Assembly: GCA_963694825.1 (NCBI GenBank)
Contig: CAVOEV010000079.1
Location: 1 to 18,060, forward strand
Source of the DNA: UBA8437 sp963694825
GTDB taxonomy: Bacteria > Planctomycetota > Planctomycetia > Planctomycetales > Planctomycetaceae
Length of the DNA: 18,060 nucleotides
Reading direction: 5' to 3'
Of this stretch, positions 7,955 through 16,230 are shown one piece after another; positions within the stretch are counted from its first letter, which is position 1, and each line of letters begins with the position of its first letter. Under the pieces are notes generated by a model, which searched no databases, had not been told where the DNA came from, and worked only from the letters and a program-made list of their open reading frames with translations. A program made the position numbers and the translations under genes.

Positions 7955-9229
7955 CTAACGCTCGGCGACTGGCGTGTAGTCGCGAGCCGTTGCACCGGTG
8001 TAGATCTGACGCGGACGGTTGATTCGGCTCGTCGGGTCGCCTCGCAGTTCCTTGAAATGTGCGATCCAGCCAGGCAGACGGCCCAAGGCAAACATCACCG
8101 TGAACATGTCCGTCGGGATCCCCATCGCACGGTACAACACGCCACTGTAGAAATCGACGTTCGGGTACAACTTGCGCTCGACAAAGTACTCGTCGTTCAA
8201 CGCCACGTCCTCCAACTGCTTGGCAATGTTCAGCAGCGGATCGTCGATCCCCAGTTGCTCCAAAACCTCGTCGCACGCCTTTCGCAAAATCGTCGCCCGC
8301 GGATCGAAATTCTTGTACACCCGGTGGCCAAAACCCATCATCCGGAAATCGTTGTCCTTGTCCTTGGCCATGTCGACGTACTTCTTGTAGTCCGATCCGT
8401 CCTGACGGATCATCTCGAGCATCTCGAGTACCTTCTGGTTGGCTCCACCATGCAGTGGACCCCAGAGTGCACCGACGCCGGCCGACAGCGACGCGAAGAT
8501 GTTCGCTTGGCTGCTGGCCACCATCCGCACCGTCGACGTGCTGCAGTTCTGCTCGTGATCGGCGTGCAGAATGAACAACACGTTCAATGCTTCCTCGACC
8601 ACCTTCGGAACCTCGTACTCCTCGGTCGGTACCGAAAACATCATGTTCAGGAAATCGGCACAGTAAGAGAGCCGGTTCTGAGGATACACCAACGGCTGAC
8701 CGATCGACTTCTTGTACGACCAGGCCGCCATCGTCTTCGACTTGGCCAGGATGCGGATGATGTTCAAATCATCGTCGCCGTTCCCCTCCGACTCGGGGTA
8801 ATACGTCGCCAAGGAGGAAATCATCGACGACAACACCGCCATCGGATGAGCAGACGCTGGGTAACCCTCGAAGAACTTCTTCATGTCCTCGTGGATCATG
8901 CTGTGGTAGGTCAACCCGTCGCTGAACTCCTGCAACTGCGCCACCGACGGCAACTCACCGTAAATCAACAGGTAACTGACCTCGGCAAACGATGCCTGCT
9001 CGGCCAACTGCTCGATCGGATACCCGCGGTAACGCAGGATCCCTTCCTCACCGTTGATGAAGCAAATACCGCTCTGGCAACTGCCCGTGTTGCCGTAACC
9101 TGGATCGAGAGTGACCGCTCCGGACTCACCGCGGAAACGACTGATGTCGACGCCCCGCTCACCCTCGGTCCCCAAAACGACAGGTAACTCGTACTCCTGC
9201 CCCCCTAAACTTAGCTTGGCACTGTCCAT
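7955..9229 (-). CDS. gltA: citrate synthase
   Basis: A 424-residue citrate synthase, condensing oxaloacetate with acetyl-CoA at the entry of the TCA cycle in the cytoplasm. Length and motifs match the bacterial hexameric type: GYGNTGSCQSGICFINGEEG near the N-terminus, FILHADHEQNCSTSTVR (219-235), and the catalytic residues His260 (GPLHGGAN), His302 (GFGHRVYKN) and Asp359 (PNVDFYSG). The ATG at 9229 gives the full-length N-terminus. The ribosome binding site is poor. A good promoter is visible upstream (9275-9303), and a palindromic repeat follows the stop, so it is probably transcribed alone. The nearby tRNA-Phe is downstream on the same strand with its own promoter. Confidence 0.97.
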   Translation of the reverse strand: MDSAKLSLGGQEYELPVVLGTEGERGVDISRFRGESGAVTLDPGYGNTGSCQSGICFINGEEGILRYRGYPIEQLAEQASFAEVSYLLIYGELPSVAQLQEFSDGLTYHSMIHEDMKKFFEGYPASAHPMAVLSSMISSLATYYPESEGNGDDDLNIIRILAKSKTMAAWSYKKSIGQPLVYPQNRLSYCADFLNMMFSVPTEEYEVPKVVEEALNVLFILHADHEQNCSTSTVRMVASSQANIFASLSAGVGALWGPLHGGANQKVLEMLEMIRQDGSDYKKYVDMAKDKDNDFRMMGFGHRVYKNFDPRATILRKACDEVLEQLGIDDPLLNIAKQLEDVALNDEYFVERKLYPNVDFYSGVLYRAMGIPTDMFTVMFALGRLPGWIAHFKELRGDPTSRINRPRQIYTGATARDYTPVAER

Positions 9230-9274
9230 CGTGATGTATCTGGCCTCGGTGCAGGTTTTCGATTCGGAGAGGCC

Positions 9275-9303
9275 ATTATCTAAGTCGGCCGCTTGGTTCG
9301 CAA
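9275..9303 (-). promoter_or_regulatory. candidate sigma-70 promoter of citrate synthase
   Basis: On the minus strand TTGCGA (9303-9298), a 17-base spacer and GATAAT (9280-9275; 5 of 6 bases match TATAAT). This predicts a leader of about 40 bases before the ATG at 9229. Confidence 0.6.
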
Positions 9304-9346
9304 GCGAGGCACTTGCTCAACGGTTCGAGAACTCGACGCGATCGGC

Positions 9347-9949
9347 TTAAATCCGACCCGGCGACGACTCCAAACCACCGGCACAGAACTCCGGCAGCGA
9401 CGCCTCGACAAAGTCGTCGCCACGCAAACTCGCCCAGAAATGATGAGCACCCGGTACGACGTTCGGCTTCGGATCCCGCAACATCAGAAATCCACCCGTT
9501 CCGTCCGACTCGCAAAACGTCCGAAACCACAACATCGCACAGACGTTTGGCTGAGGAGAAAAGAGATGGACGGTGACGGCCAGGTCGACGTGCAGATCGT
9601 GAAGCATCCCAAAGAAACCCGTCGGGATCCCCTTGACCGACTTCATCTCGATCCCCACTACCCGGCAAACCACTCCGCCACCAGCTCCGCACGACCTGAC
9701 ATGACACAAGTCGACCAGCGTGTCGCGGAGTAGACACAAGTCCGAACCGTCCCAGATCTCCTTGGAACCCAAGTCCAAAATCGGGTAACCACGCTCGTGA
9801 TGAACGTCGATCCGCGGCGAGTGCTGCCAACGAGACTGGATCACCGAACGATCCAACCTGTCATCCGGTTGGACAACCGACGCGGACGTCGGCTCGAGAT
9901 CGTCGATTCCGGACGAACCGGCCACTGAAGTGCTTGCAGCTTGGCTCAT
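9347..9949 (-). CDS. STAS-like domain protein
   Basis: A 200-residue protein without a signal peptide. The ATG at 9949 has an AGAGGGAG ribosome binding site about 9 bases upstream; the frame is open for 47 further codons, but they lack such a site. After about 45 unstructured residues, residues 55-148 have the strand/helix rhythm of STAS or anti-sigma-factor-antagonist domains: PILDLGSKEIWDG, a helix, VVGIEMKSVKGIPTGFFGML, then LFSPQPNVCAMLWF. No clear phosphorylatable Ser of the SpoIIAA type is evident, so classic antagonist function is doubtful. The C-terminal 50 residues are not recognised. No kinase or sigma factor is adjacent. A signalling role is inference; a planctomycete-specific family of unknown function is equally possible. 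Confidence 0.6.
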   Translation of the reverse strand: MSQAASTSVAGSSGIDDLEPTSASVVQPDDRLDRSVIQSRWQHSPRIDVHHERGYPILDLGSKEIWDGSDLCLLRDTLVDLCHVRSCGAGGGVVCRVVGIEMKSVKGIPTGFFGMLHDLHVDLAVTVHLFSPQPNVCAMLWFRTFCESDGTGGFLMLRDPKPNVVPGAHHFWASLRGDDFVEASLPEFCAGGLESSPGRI

Positions 9950-10209
9950 CGGTGAGGCTCCCTCTGCGGCCCGCAGTGGATGACCCGCGAAGCCCGCCGC
10001 GGGAGAGATTTTCCGGCTGGTCGTGTTGGTTCGATCCGAGTGAGAGTCCGCTGCCCTGACGGTGCTCAACGAAAAAATGGCGGGGAACATTCCGCTGGCA
10101 CCGCAGGACGCGGAGTTTGTCCTTTCGGACTACCTGATAACCGCGTAACCAAGACCAACGTTCGTCGGAATCTCAGGTCTTTCCGCTATTTCCCAACACC
10201 ACACACCCC
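9950..10209. other. intergenic region between STAS-like gene and xylose isomerase
   Basis: With the repeat that follows, about 308 bases separate the two genes. I see no gene, tRNA or strong promoter beyond the ribosome binding site of the STAS-like gene at its left end. A short leader or small RNA cannot be excluded. Confidence 0.4.
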
Positions 10210-10245
10210 GGGACAGCCACCCGCCTGCGGCGGCGAGCCAGTCCC
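10210..10245. repeat. 36-nt palindromic GGGAC...GTCCC repeat, copy 2
   Basis: Same length and ends as 7911-7946, 31 of 36 bases identical, with inner stem CCGCC/GGCGG. It lies 12 bases past the xylose isomerase stop codon. The inner stem differs from copy 1 but still pairs, which argues that the hairpin matters. Confidence 0.7.
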
Positions 10246-10257
10246 AAAGGTCAAGCT

Positions 10258-11568
<1,311 letters not shown>

Positions 11569-11780
11569 GGTGCTCGGTCCGGATCTGGTGAAGGGGACGG
11601 CCTCGAATCCGTAATGTACATCTCGACCGCCCAACGGGGAAGCGGCACAACAGACCGCTTTCCGCCCTTTGATAACACATCCCGTCACCAGTTCGCCCGC
11701 TCGGCGATCTGGTCTTGCCCCCTTCCACCGGTTTGCTGACACTACCGCGCGCCACGCCTCTCACTCCGGACACTCGCCTC

Positions 11781-12377
11781 GTGAACCCCTTTTCAGCCAC
11801 ACTCACGCTTGTACTGCTCGTCGCAAGCTGCGGCTTCTCAGCAGGCTGCGCCATGATGCCGCCCCCTGCGAGCAATCAGGCTGTGGGGGCTGCCGGGGCT
11901 GAGGTGGGAGCGGTGGTGGTCCCCGGACCGTTGACCGAGCAGATGTGGGAAGGAAGCGTCGAAGCACTGCACGCGTTTCACTTTTCGATCAAAAACGAAA
12001 ACCAACTCGCCGGCACGATCGAAACCAACTACCTGACCGGATCCGGACTGCTCGAACCCTGGCACTTCGACTCGGTCACGCTGGCCGACCGAATCGAAAG
12101 TTCGCTGCAACCGATCCGACGTCGAGCCGTCGTGACGCTGACTGCCGCAGAACACGGTGTGGTGGTGGCCGTCCAGGTGATCAAGGAACGCGAAGACCCG
12201 CACGGCCCGATACGGCACGCTGCGGGTGTCGCCTCCTATCCCGAAAGTCGACCCGTGCAACGTGACCTCGATGTCGTGCTCGGAAACTCCACGCCACCAG
12301 GCTGGATCACGCTCGGTCGAGACACCGCACTGGAACAGGCTCTCCAGAAAGCCATCATCGCCCGAATCGGCCGCTGA
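11781..12377 (+). CDS. putative lipoprotein of unknown function
   Basis: A 198-residue predicted lipoprotein. The GTG at 11781 is chosen because a hydrophobic stretch (LTLVLLVASC) follows and ends near candidate lipobox cysteines: Cys17 (LVASC) or Cys23 (FSAGC). The N-terminus has no positive residue, which is unusual; an upstream TTG (11733 or 11715) would add Arg residues and is a real alternative. The mature part is a mixed alpha/beta sequence with a segment LAGTIETNYLTGSGL and a C-terminal WITLGRDTALEQALQKAI helix. I do not recognise the family. It lies divergent from xylose isomerase and ends 143 bases before the DUF1559 gene, which has its own regulatory region. Confidence 0.65.
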   Translation: MNPFSATLTLVLLVASCGFSAGCAMMPPPASNQAVGAAGAEVGAVVVPGPLTEQMWEGSVEALHAFHFSIKNENQLAGTIETNYLTGSGLLEPWHFDSVTLADRIESSLQPIRRRAVVTLTAAEHGVVVAVQVIKEREDPHGPIRHAAGVASYPESRPVQRDLDVVLGNSTPPGWITLGRDTALEQALQKAIIARIGR

Positions 12378-12462
12378 CCGGCTGCGGAAGAACCCCAACC
12401 AAGAACCAGCAACCTCCCCCCTCCCCTCTCTTGACAACTCCACACCTCACACATACCCTTTA

Positions 12463-12483
12463 TTGAGACTGAATCTCAATATC
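12463..12483 (+). promoter_or_regulatory. Fur-box-like palindromic operator upstream of the DUF1559 gene
   Basis: Perfect inverted repeat TTGAGA (12463-12468), 5-base centre CTGAA, TCTCAA (12474-12479), followed by TATC. The same arrangement, with TATC at the downstream side, occurs on the minus strand at 16216-16196 before csrA. The symmetry resembles Fur-family boxes. A candidate promoter TTGACA (12431-12436), 17 bases, TACCCT (12454-12459) lies just upstream, so a bound protein would sit near the transcription start. Confidence 0.55.
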
Positions 12484-12520
12484 GCAGACGTTTAGCCGTA
12501 AGTGTGCGGAAAGTAGAGGA

Positions 12521-13546
12521 ATGGGAACGCTGGTCAACGATCCCCTCGTCAAGCAACGGCATCGTAAGCCGGGCTTCACGCTCATCGAATTGCTCGTCGT
12601 CATCGCGATCATCGCGATCCTGGTCGCTCTGCTGCTGCCAGCCGTGCAAGCCGCTCGCGAAGCCGCCCGGCGGACTCAGTGCAAGAACCATCTCAAACAG
12701 ATCGGCCTCGCACTGGCCAACTACCAGATGACGTTCAAGTACTACCCGATGAGTTTCTGCACGGATGCGAACTCTGGAGGAACGAACACCGGTGGCGGCG
12801 AATGGTCCGTTCAGGCCAGGCTGCTGCCGTTCCTCGAGCAGGAGAACCTGCAGAACCTGATCGATTTCAGCCAGTCGTACGGTGGCCAGTTGGCAGTCAA
12901 GACGCACCGCATCCACACCTACCTCTGCCCCAGTGAAACCAACGACATGGGCCGGGTTGGCTCCAACGGCCAGGCCGAGTACTACCCTTTGAACTACGTC
13001 TTCAACGGAGGCACCTGGCAGGTCTACGATCCGGGTCGCAACCTCGGCGGCGACGGAGCCTTCTACCCCAACAGCCGCCTGAAGCCTCGCGACTTCATCG
13101 ACGGCACCAGCACGACGTTGTCCTTTTCCGAAGCCAAGACCTTCACACCCTATCTCCGTGACGGTGGCACAGCCCCTGCCGTGCCACCGGCCGACCCCGC
13201 CCAGATCGGCAGCCTCGGCGGCAGCTTCAAAATGAACACCGGCCACACCGAATGGGTCGACGGGCGAATCCACCAGTCAGGCTTCACGACCACCTACACA
13301 CCCAACACGGTCGTCCCCTTCACCTCGGGCGGCCGCGAATACGACATCGACTACACGTCATGCCGCGAAGACAAAAGTTGCGGGACGTTTGTCCGAGCAG
13401 CCGTCACGGCCCGCAGCTTCCACGCCGATTCAGTCAACGCACTCTTCATGGACGGCCACGTCCGTGCCATCAACCACTCGATCCATCTCCCAACCTATCG
13501 CGCCCTCGGTACCCGGTGGGGCGACGACCAGATCGGCGACTTCTGA
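12521..13546 (+). CDS. DUF1559 domain-containing protein with pilin-like N-terminus
   Basis: A 341-residue member of the DUF1559 family, which is expanded in planctomycetes. A type II pseudopilin/type IV pilin N-terminus is plain: KPGFTLIELLVVIAIIAIL (residues 17-35), with prepilin peptidase cleavage after the Gly, then LLLPAVQAAREAARRTQCKN and the family's FMDGHVRAI near the C-terminus. The protein is expected at the cell envelope; its function is unknown in the family. GGAAAG at 12508-12513 precedes the ATG by 7 bases. The Fur-like palindrome 40 bases upstream suggests metal or other regulator control (inference). It converges with the Arg/Glu-rich gene, with only 27 bases between the stop codons. 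Confidence 0.92.
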   Translation: MGTLVNDPLVKQRHRKPGFTLIELLVVIAIIAILVALLLPAVQAAREAARRTQCKNHLKQIGLALANYQMTFKYYPMSFCTDANSGGTNTGGGEWSVQARLLPFLEQENLQNLIDFSQSYGGQLAVKTHRIHTYLCPSETNDMGRVGSNGQAEYYPLNYVFNGGTWQVYDPGRNLGGDGAFYPNSRLKPRDFIDGTSTTLSFSEAKTFTPYLRDGGTAPAVPPADPAQIGSLGGSFKMNTGHTEWVDGRIHQSGFTTTYTPNTVVPFTSGGREYDIDYTSCREDKSCGTFVRAAVTARSFHADSVNALFMDGHVRAINHSIHLPTYRALGTRWGDDQIGDF

Positions 13547-13557
13547 TCCCTCAACCC

Positions 13558-13587
13558 GGGACTTGCCCCCCCCTTAGGGACTGTCCC
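13558..13587. repeat. possible degenerate third GGGAC/GTCCC element
   Basis: GGGACTTGCC at the left and the near-perfect palindrome GGGACTGTCCC (13577-13587) at the right, separated by a C-tract. It shares only the outer arms with the 36-nt repeats. It sits between two convergent genes and supplies the last codons (Gly-Asp-Ser-Pro) of the minus-strand gene. Confidence 0.35.
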
Positions 13588-14467
13588 CCTCAGGTTCCTC
13601 ACCCCCCTCTCGCTCCCGCTCCTCAGCTTCCTCAAGCACACCCTCCAACTCCTCAACGCGGTTCGACAGGTCCTCAACCCGCTCGTGTAACTTCCCGATG
13701 AACTCGCGCATTTCTCTCAGATGCCCCAACGTCACCGGCCGCCCCTCGGCCCGCTCACGCTCTTGATGCTCCCGGCCCTCACGCCTCTCGCCATCACCTC
13801 GCCGATGCATCCTCTCGAGTTGCTGGCGAACAGCGTGAGACAGGTCAGCCAACCCGGCCTCTTCAAGCAACTCGGCCGCACGAGCCACCATCTCGAACCG
13901 CTCCCGCTCACCCGGCCGCTCACGCTCATGTTCACGCTCACGCTCCCGACTTGGCCGACGCCCCTCACCCTCACGCCCCTCACGCTCGGCTTGCCGGGCT
14001 CGAAAGCCTCGAATCAATCCTTCGATCCGCTCTTGAGTCTGCTCGATCGCTCGAGCAACCTCATGCTTGGCATCCTCCTTGTCGGTGTTGGCCAGTTCGC
14101 GGCCCTGAGCCTTCAGTTGCTCAAGACGCTTTCGCAACTCGCCAACGGCATTCTCAACCCGCTGCCCGTCACTGATCCGACGTCCTCGACCTTCTCGCTC
14201 CCGACCGTCTCGCTCCCGACCGGCTCGTTCGCGATCCCCGCCACGCTCCCGCTCTTCCGCCTCGGCACGCTCACGCCGCTCGGCACCGCCCCGTTCACGG
14301 CCTTCTCGCTCTTCGACCCGTTCAGCCGCTTCGCGATCCTCCGAACGCTTCTGCTCACGCACCTCCCGCTCGCGTTCACCCTCCTGAGCCGCCAGTGGCC
14401 AGGCGGCCATCGTCACCAACATTCCCAGGCCACACGTCGCCAGCAGCACCTTGGTCCAACCCGTCAT
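13574..14467 (-). CDS. secreted Arg/Glu-rich helical (single-alpha-helix/coiled-coil) protein
   Basis: A 297-residue protein. The ATG at 14467 is chosen for the AGGAG ribosome binding site about 8 bases upstream and the signal peptide that follows (Lys at position 6, hydrophobic core, cleavage near PLAA-Q). The mature chain opens with about 75 residues almost entirely of Glu, Arg, Ala and Gly in ER/EER patterns, then a predicted coiled coil (VGELRKRLEQLKAQGRELA), a second ER-rich stretch (about 170-195), a more ordinary helical segment (AELLEEAGLADLSHAVRQQL) and a final heptad-like coil (LHERVEDLSNRVEELEGVL). The charge alternation suggests a long, rigid helix in the periplasm. No enzymatic motif is seen and the function is unknown. 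The strong codon repetition (CGCTC/CACGCTC on the + strand) could permit repeat-length variation. Confidence 0.75.
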   Translation of the reverse strand: MTGWTKVLLATCGLGMLVTMAAWPLAAQEGEREREVREQKRSEDREAAERVEEREGRERGGAERRERAEAEERERGGDRERAGRERDGREREGRGRRISDGQRVENAVGELRKRLEQLKAQGRELANTDKEDAKHEVARAIEQTQERIEGLIRGFRARQAEREGREGEGRRPSREREREHERERPGERERFEMVARAAELLEEAGLADLSHAVRQQLERMHRRGDGERREGREHQERERAEGRPVTLGHLREMREFIGKLHERVEDLSNRVEELEGVLEEAEEREREGGEEPEGDSP

Positions 14468-14605
14468 TGTTGTCTCTCCTGATCCGTTGCCTGTGTCTTT
14501 TGCATTCGCCCGAAACTCTCGAAGGCTCCGGGCACGAACTCCCCACAGCTTCCACCGTTTGTTTATACCCCCCATCCCACCAGGGTCACAAAGGGGGAAA
14601 CCCCG

Positions 14606-15088
14606 CTACGACAGTTTCTGGTAGCCGCCAAAGTAGAGCAACGGTCGCCCCACGCCATCCTCGCCAACCCGATCCTCGCCGTCGACGATCTCGCCGATGA
14701 AGATGTCGTGGTCGCCACCGGCGAGCACTTCCCTGAGCCGGCAGTCGACATACCCGAGTGTCCCGCCCAGGACCGGCGACCCGGTCTCGCCGTCGACAAA
14801 GTCCAGATCCGAAAACTCCTTGGGCCCCGGAGTCGCAAACCGGTTGGACAATTCCTGCTGGTCCTCGGCCAGGATGTTCATCGCAAACGCTCCGGCCTGC
14901 TTCAGGTACTGGTGTGTCTGAGTCGTCTTGTCGACACAGACGAGCACCAGCGACGGATCGAGCGACAGGCTGGTGACGGCGTTAGCCGTCATCCCCCACA
15001 ACGTCTCGCCCGCCTTCATCGTGACCACCGTCACCCCGGTGGCAAACCGGCCCATGATGGTCCGTTGCAGTTTCGGGTCGATCGGCAT
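14606..15088 (-). CDS. flavin reductase family protein
   Basis: A 160-residue flavin reductase-like split-barrel protein of usual length, which reduces FMN or FAD with NAD(P)H or supplies reduced flavin to a monooxygenase. Signature segments: GRFATGVTVVT (14-24), GMTANAVTSLSLDPSLVLVC (32-51), FAMNILAEDQQELSNRFA (68-85), and the late GGDHDIFIGEI where the family has a conserved GDH. AAGGA lies about 9 bases before the ATG at 15088. It follows the XRE-S24 gene after 59 bases and could be in the same transcript; no partner oxygenase is visible. The family is firm; the partner is unknown. Confidence 0.9.
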   Translation of the reverse strand: MPIDPKLQRTIMGRFATGVTVVTMKAGETLWGMTANAVTSLSLDPSLVLVCVDKTTQTHQYLKQAGAFAMNILAEDQQELSNRFATPGPKEFSDLDFVDGETGSPVLGGTLGYVDCRLREVLAGGDHDIFIGEIVDGEDRVGEDGVGRPLLYFGGYQKLS

Positions 15089-15147
15089 CTGCAGGTGTCC
15101 TTTACGAAGAGTCGATCCGGTGCGGAAAATCGTGGCTGCAACCAGTT

Positions 15148-15843
15148 CTACAGCCCCAGCCTGACGATTCCCACCACGACACCCCGCACTTCCACCCGCT
15201 TGGCAGACACCTCGATCGGCTCCATCTCGCTGTTGGCTGGCACCAGTCTCACCGTCTTGCGATCCCGGTGCACGGTTTTTAACGTCGCCTCGGCTCCGTC
15301 CACCAACACGACCGCCACCACCCCGTTCTCACACTCCGGCTGACTTCGCACAATCGCCAGATCACCGTCCCGAATCCCCGCCTCGATCATCGATTCGCCA
15401 CGCACTCGCAACAGGAAATGTCCATCCGGAGCAAACCGCTCGGCCAAATCGAACTCGTCATACCCCTCGATCGCCTCGACCGGTACCCCCGCCGGCACAT
15501 CACCTAACAATCGCAATCGACGAACCGAACGCGAGTCGGCCTGTTCCTCTTGAGGCACACGACGGGCTAGGCGTTGGAAAAAATCCGGATCGGCGTCGAT
15601 CGCTTCGGCCAAGCCTTCAGGAGGCCGACCACACCGGGTCAGTAACCAGTCGCGGTCGACCTCCAACACATCAGCCAACGCAATCAGCATGGCCGCACTG
15701 GGTAAAGTCCCCAGCCGACCGTTTTCAATCTTCGACAGATACGTGTGGTTGGTCCCGGCCAACTCGGCAAGCTTCCGCTGAGTCAACCGGCGGTCGACTC
15801 GCAGGTCGCCAATCAACCGACCAATCTGCGTTTCGCTCGGCAT
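15148..15843 (-). CDS. XRE-family repressor with S24 (LexA/CI-type) peptidase domain
   Basis: A 231-residue transcriptional regulator. The N-terminal helix-turn-helix (about 6-65) contains LTQRKLAELAGTNHTYLSKI, and the C-terminal S24 peptidase fold has Ser151 (RGESMIEAGIRDGDL) and Lys189 (EATLKTV) as the catalytic pair. An Ala118-Gly119 bond (VPAGVP) sits where LexA and phage CI cleave themselves, so the protein may be inactivated by RecA-stimulated self-cleavage after DNA damage (established for the family, inferred here). The ATG at 15843 is chosen because family sequence begins there; a GTG at 15903 overlaps the csrA stop codon and is in frame, but the 20 codons between are heptamer repeat. 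It lies directly downstream of csrA, an unusual pairing. It could be a domesticated prophage repressor; no phage genes are visible. Confidence 0.88.
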   Translation of the reverse strand: MPSETQIGRLIGDLRVDRRLTQRKLAELAGTNHTYLSKIENGRLGTLPSAAMLIALADVLEVDRDWLLTRCGRPPEGLAEAIDADPDFFQRLARRVPQEEQADSRSVRRLRLLGDVPAGVPVEAIEGYDEFDLAERFAPDGHFLLRVRGESMIEAGIRDGDLAIVRSQPECENGVVAVVLVDGAEATLKTVHRDRKTVRLVPANSEMEPIEVSAKRVEVRGVVVGIVRLGL

Positions 15844-15885
15844 CAACCCCCAACCCCCAACCGCCAACCGCCAACCGCCAACCAG
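15844..15885 (-). repeat. heptanucleotide tandem repeat upstream of the XRE-S24 start
   Basis: Six consecutive 7-base units read on the + strand as CAACCCC twice, CAACCGC three times and CAACCAG once. On the minus (coding) strand this is GGTTGGC/GGTTGGG, ending directly at the ATG of the repressor. Runs of GG pairs could form a G-quadruplex in DNA or mRNA. Confidence 0.9.
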
Positions 15886-15902
15886 GTCCGACACGCCTTC
15901 CA

Positions 15903-16118
15903 CTAGTGACCCGTCGTCCCCATCAGGTCCAACCGCTCGATCACGTCCGCCAACATCTCAGGCTCGTCCCGCACCTCCAGTTCGCCTCGCACCACTCGCA
16001 CCTCCGGCGGCGCATCGATCCCCAACTTCACCGTTCCGCGATCCGTCCTCAGCACGGTCACCACCACATCCCTTCCGATCGTGATCCGCTCCGACGTCTT
16101 CCTCGACAACACCAACAC
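15903..16118 (-). CDS. csrA: carbon storage regulator CsrA
   Basis: A 71-residue RNA-binding regulator that binds GGA motifs, often blocking ribosome access. It begins MLVLSRKTSERITIG and contains KLGIDAPPEVRVVRGELE, both diagnostic; the length is normal. Translation starts at a GTG (16118) behind an unusually complete Shine-Dalgarno sequence, AAGGAGGTGA, 7 bases after GGAGG. The same bases form a CsrA-type target (16125-16134), so autorepression is likely. A Fur-like palindrome occupies the promoter region. The stop codon overlaps an in-frame GTG of the following repressor gene. No flagellar genes or FliW are nearby. Confidence 0.95.
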   Translation of the reverse strand: MLVLSRKTSERITIGRDVVVTVLRTDRGTVKLGIDAPPEVRVVRGELEVRDEPEMLADVIERLDLMGTTGH

Positions 16119-16124
16119 AACTTC

Positions 16125-16134
16125 ACCTCCTTGT
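16125..16134 (-). promoter_or_regulatory. CsrA-consensus RNA site over the csrA Shine-Dalgarno
   Basis: The minus strand reads ACAAGGAGGT, 9 of 10 bases of the known high-affinity CsrA core ACARGGATGT, with GGA inside the ribosome binding site of csrA itself. This is the usual geometry for CsrA translational repression. Confidence 0.6.
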
Positions 16135-16195
16135 CATCGCTTCGTCACACAGCCGGACCAGGAATCGGTCGCCCGATCCAACCGGCAGTGCCCCA

Positions 16196-16216
16196 GATAT
16201 TGAGGTTGATCCTCAA
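16196..16216 (-). promoter_or_regulatory. Fur-box-like palindromic operator in the csrA promoter
   Basis: On the minus strand TTGAGG, 5-base centre ATCAA, CCTCAA, then TATC; 17 of 21 bases match the site before the DUF1559 gene. It is directly preceded by TTGATG (16222-16217) and followed by TATCTG (16199-16194), so the palindrome exactly fills a 17-base spacer of a candidate promoter. TTGATG/GATGTT hexamers are repeated three times just upstream. Confidence 0.55.
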
Positions 16217-16230
16217 CATCAACATCAACA

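Noticed and set aside
7874..9187. Plus-strand open frame of about 437 codons opposite citrate synthase
   Set aside because: Antisense to a complete, motif-perfect citrate synthase; also crosses the intergenic repeat.
13721..14482. Plus-strand Leu/Pro/Thr-rich open frame opposite the Arg/Glu-rich gene
   Set aside because: Its composition is the mirror of the repetitive GAG/CGC codons on the other strand; no ribosome binding site, whereas the minus-strand gene has one and a signal peptide.
15844..15885. CRISPR-like or telomere-like array
   Set aside because: Units are only 7 bases with no spacers and lie in a short gap between two co-directional genes; a simple tandem repeat is sufficient.
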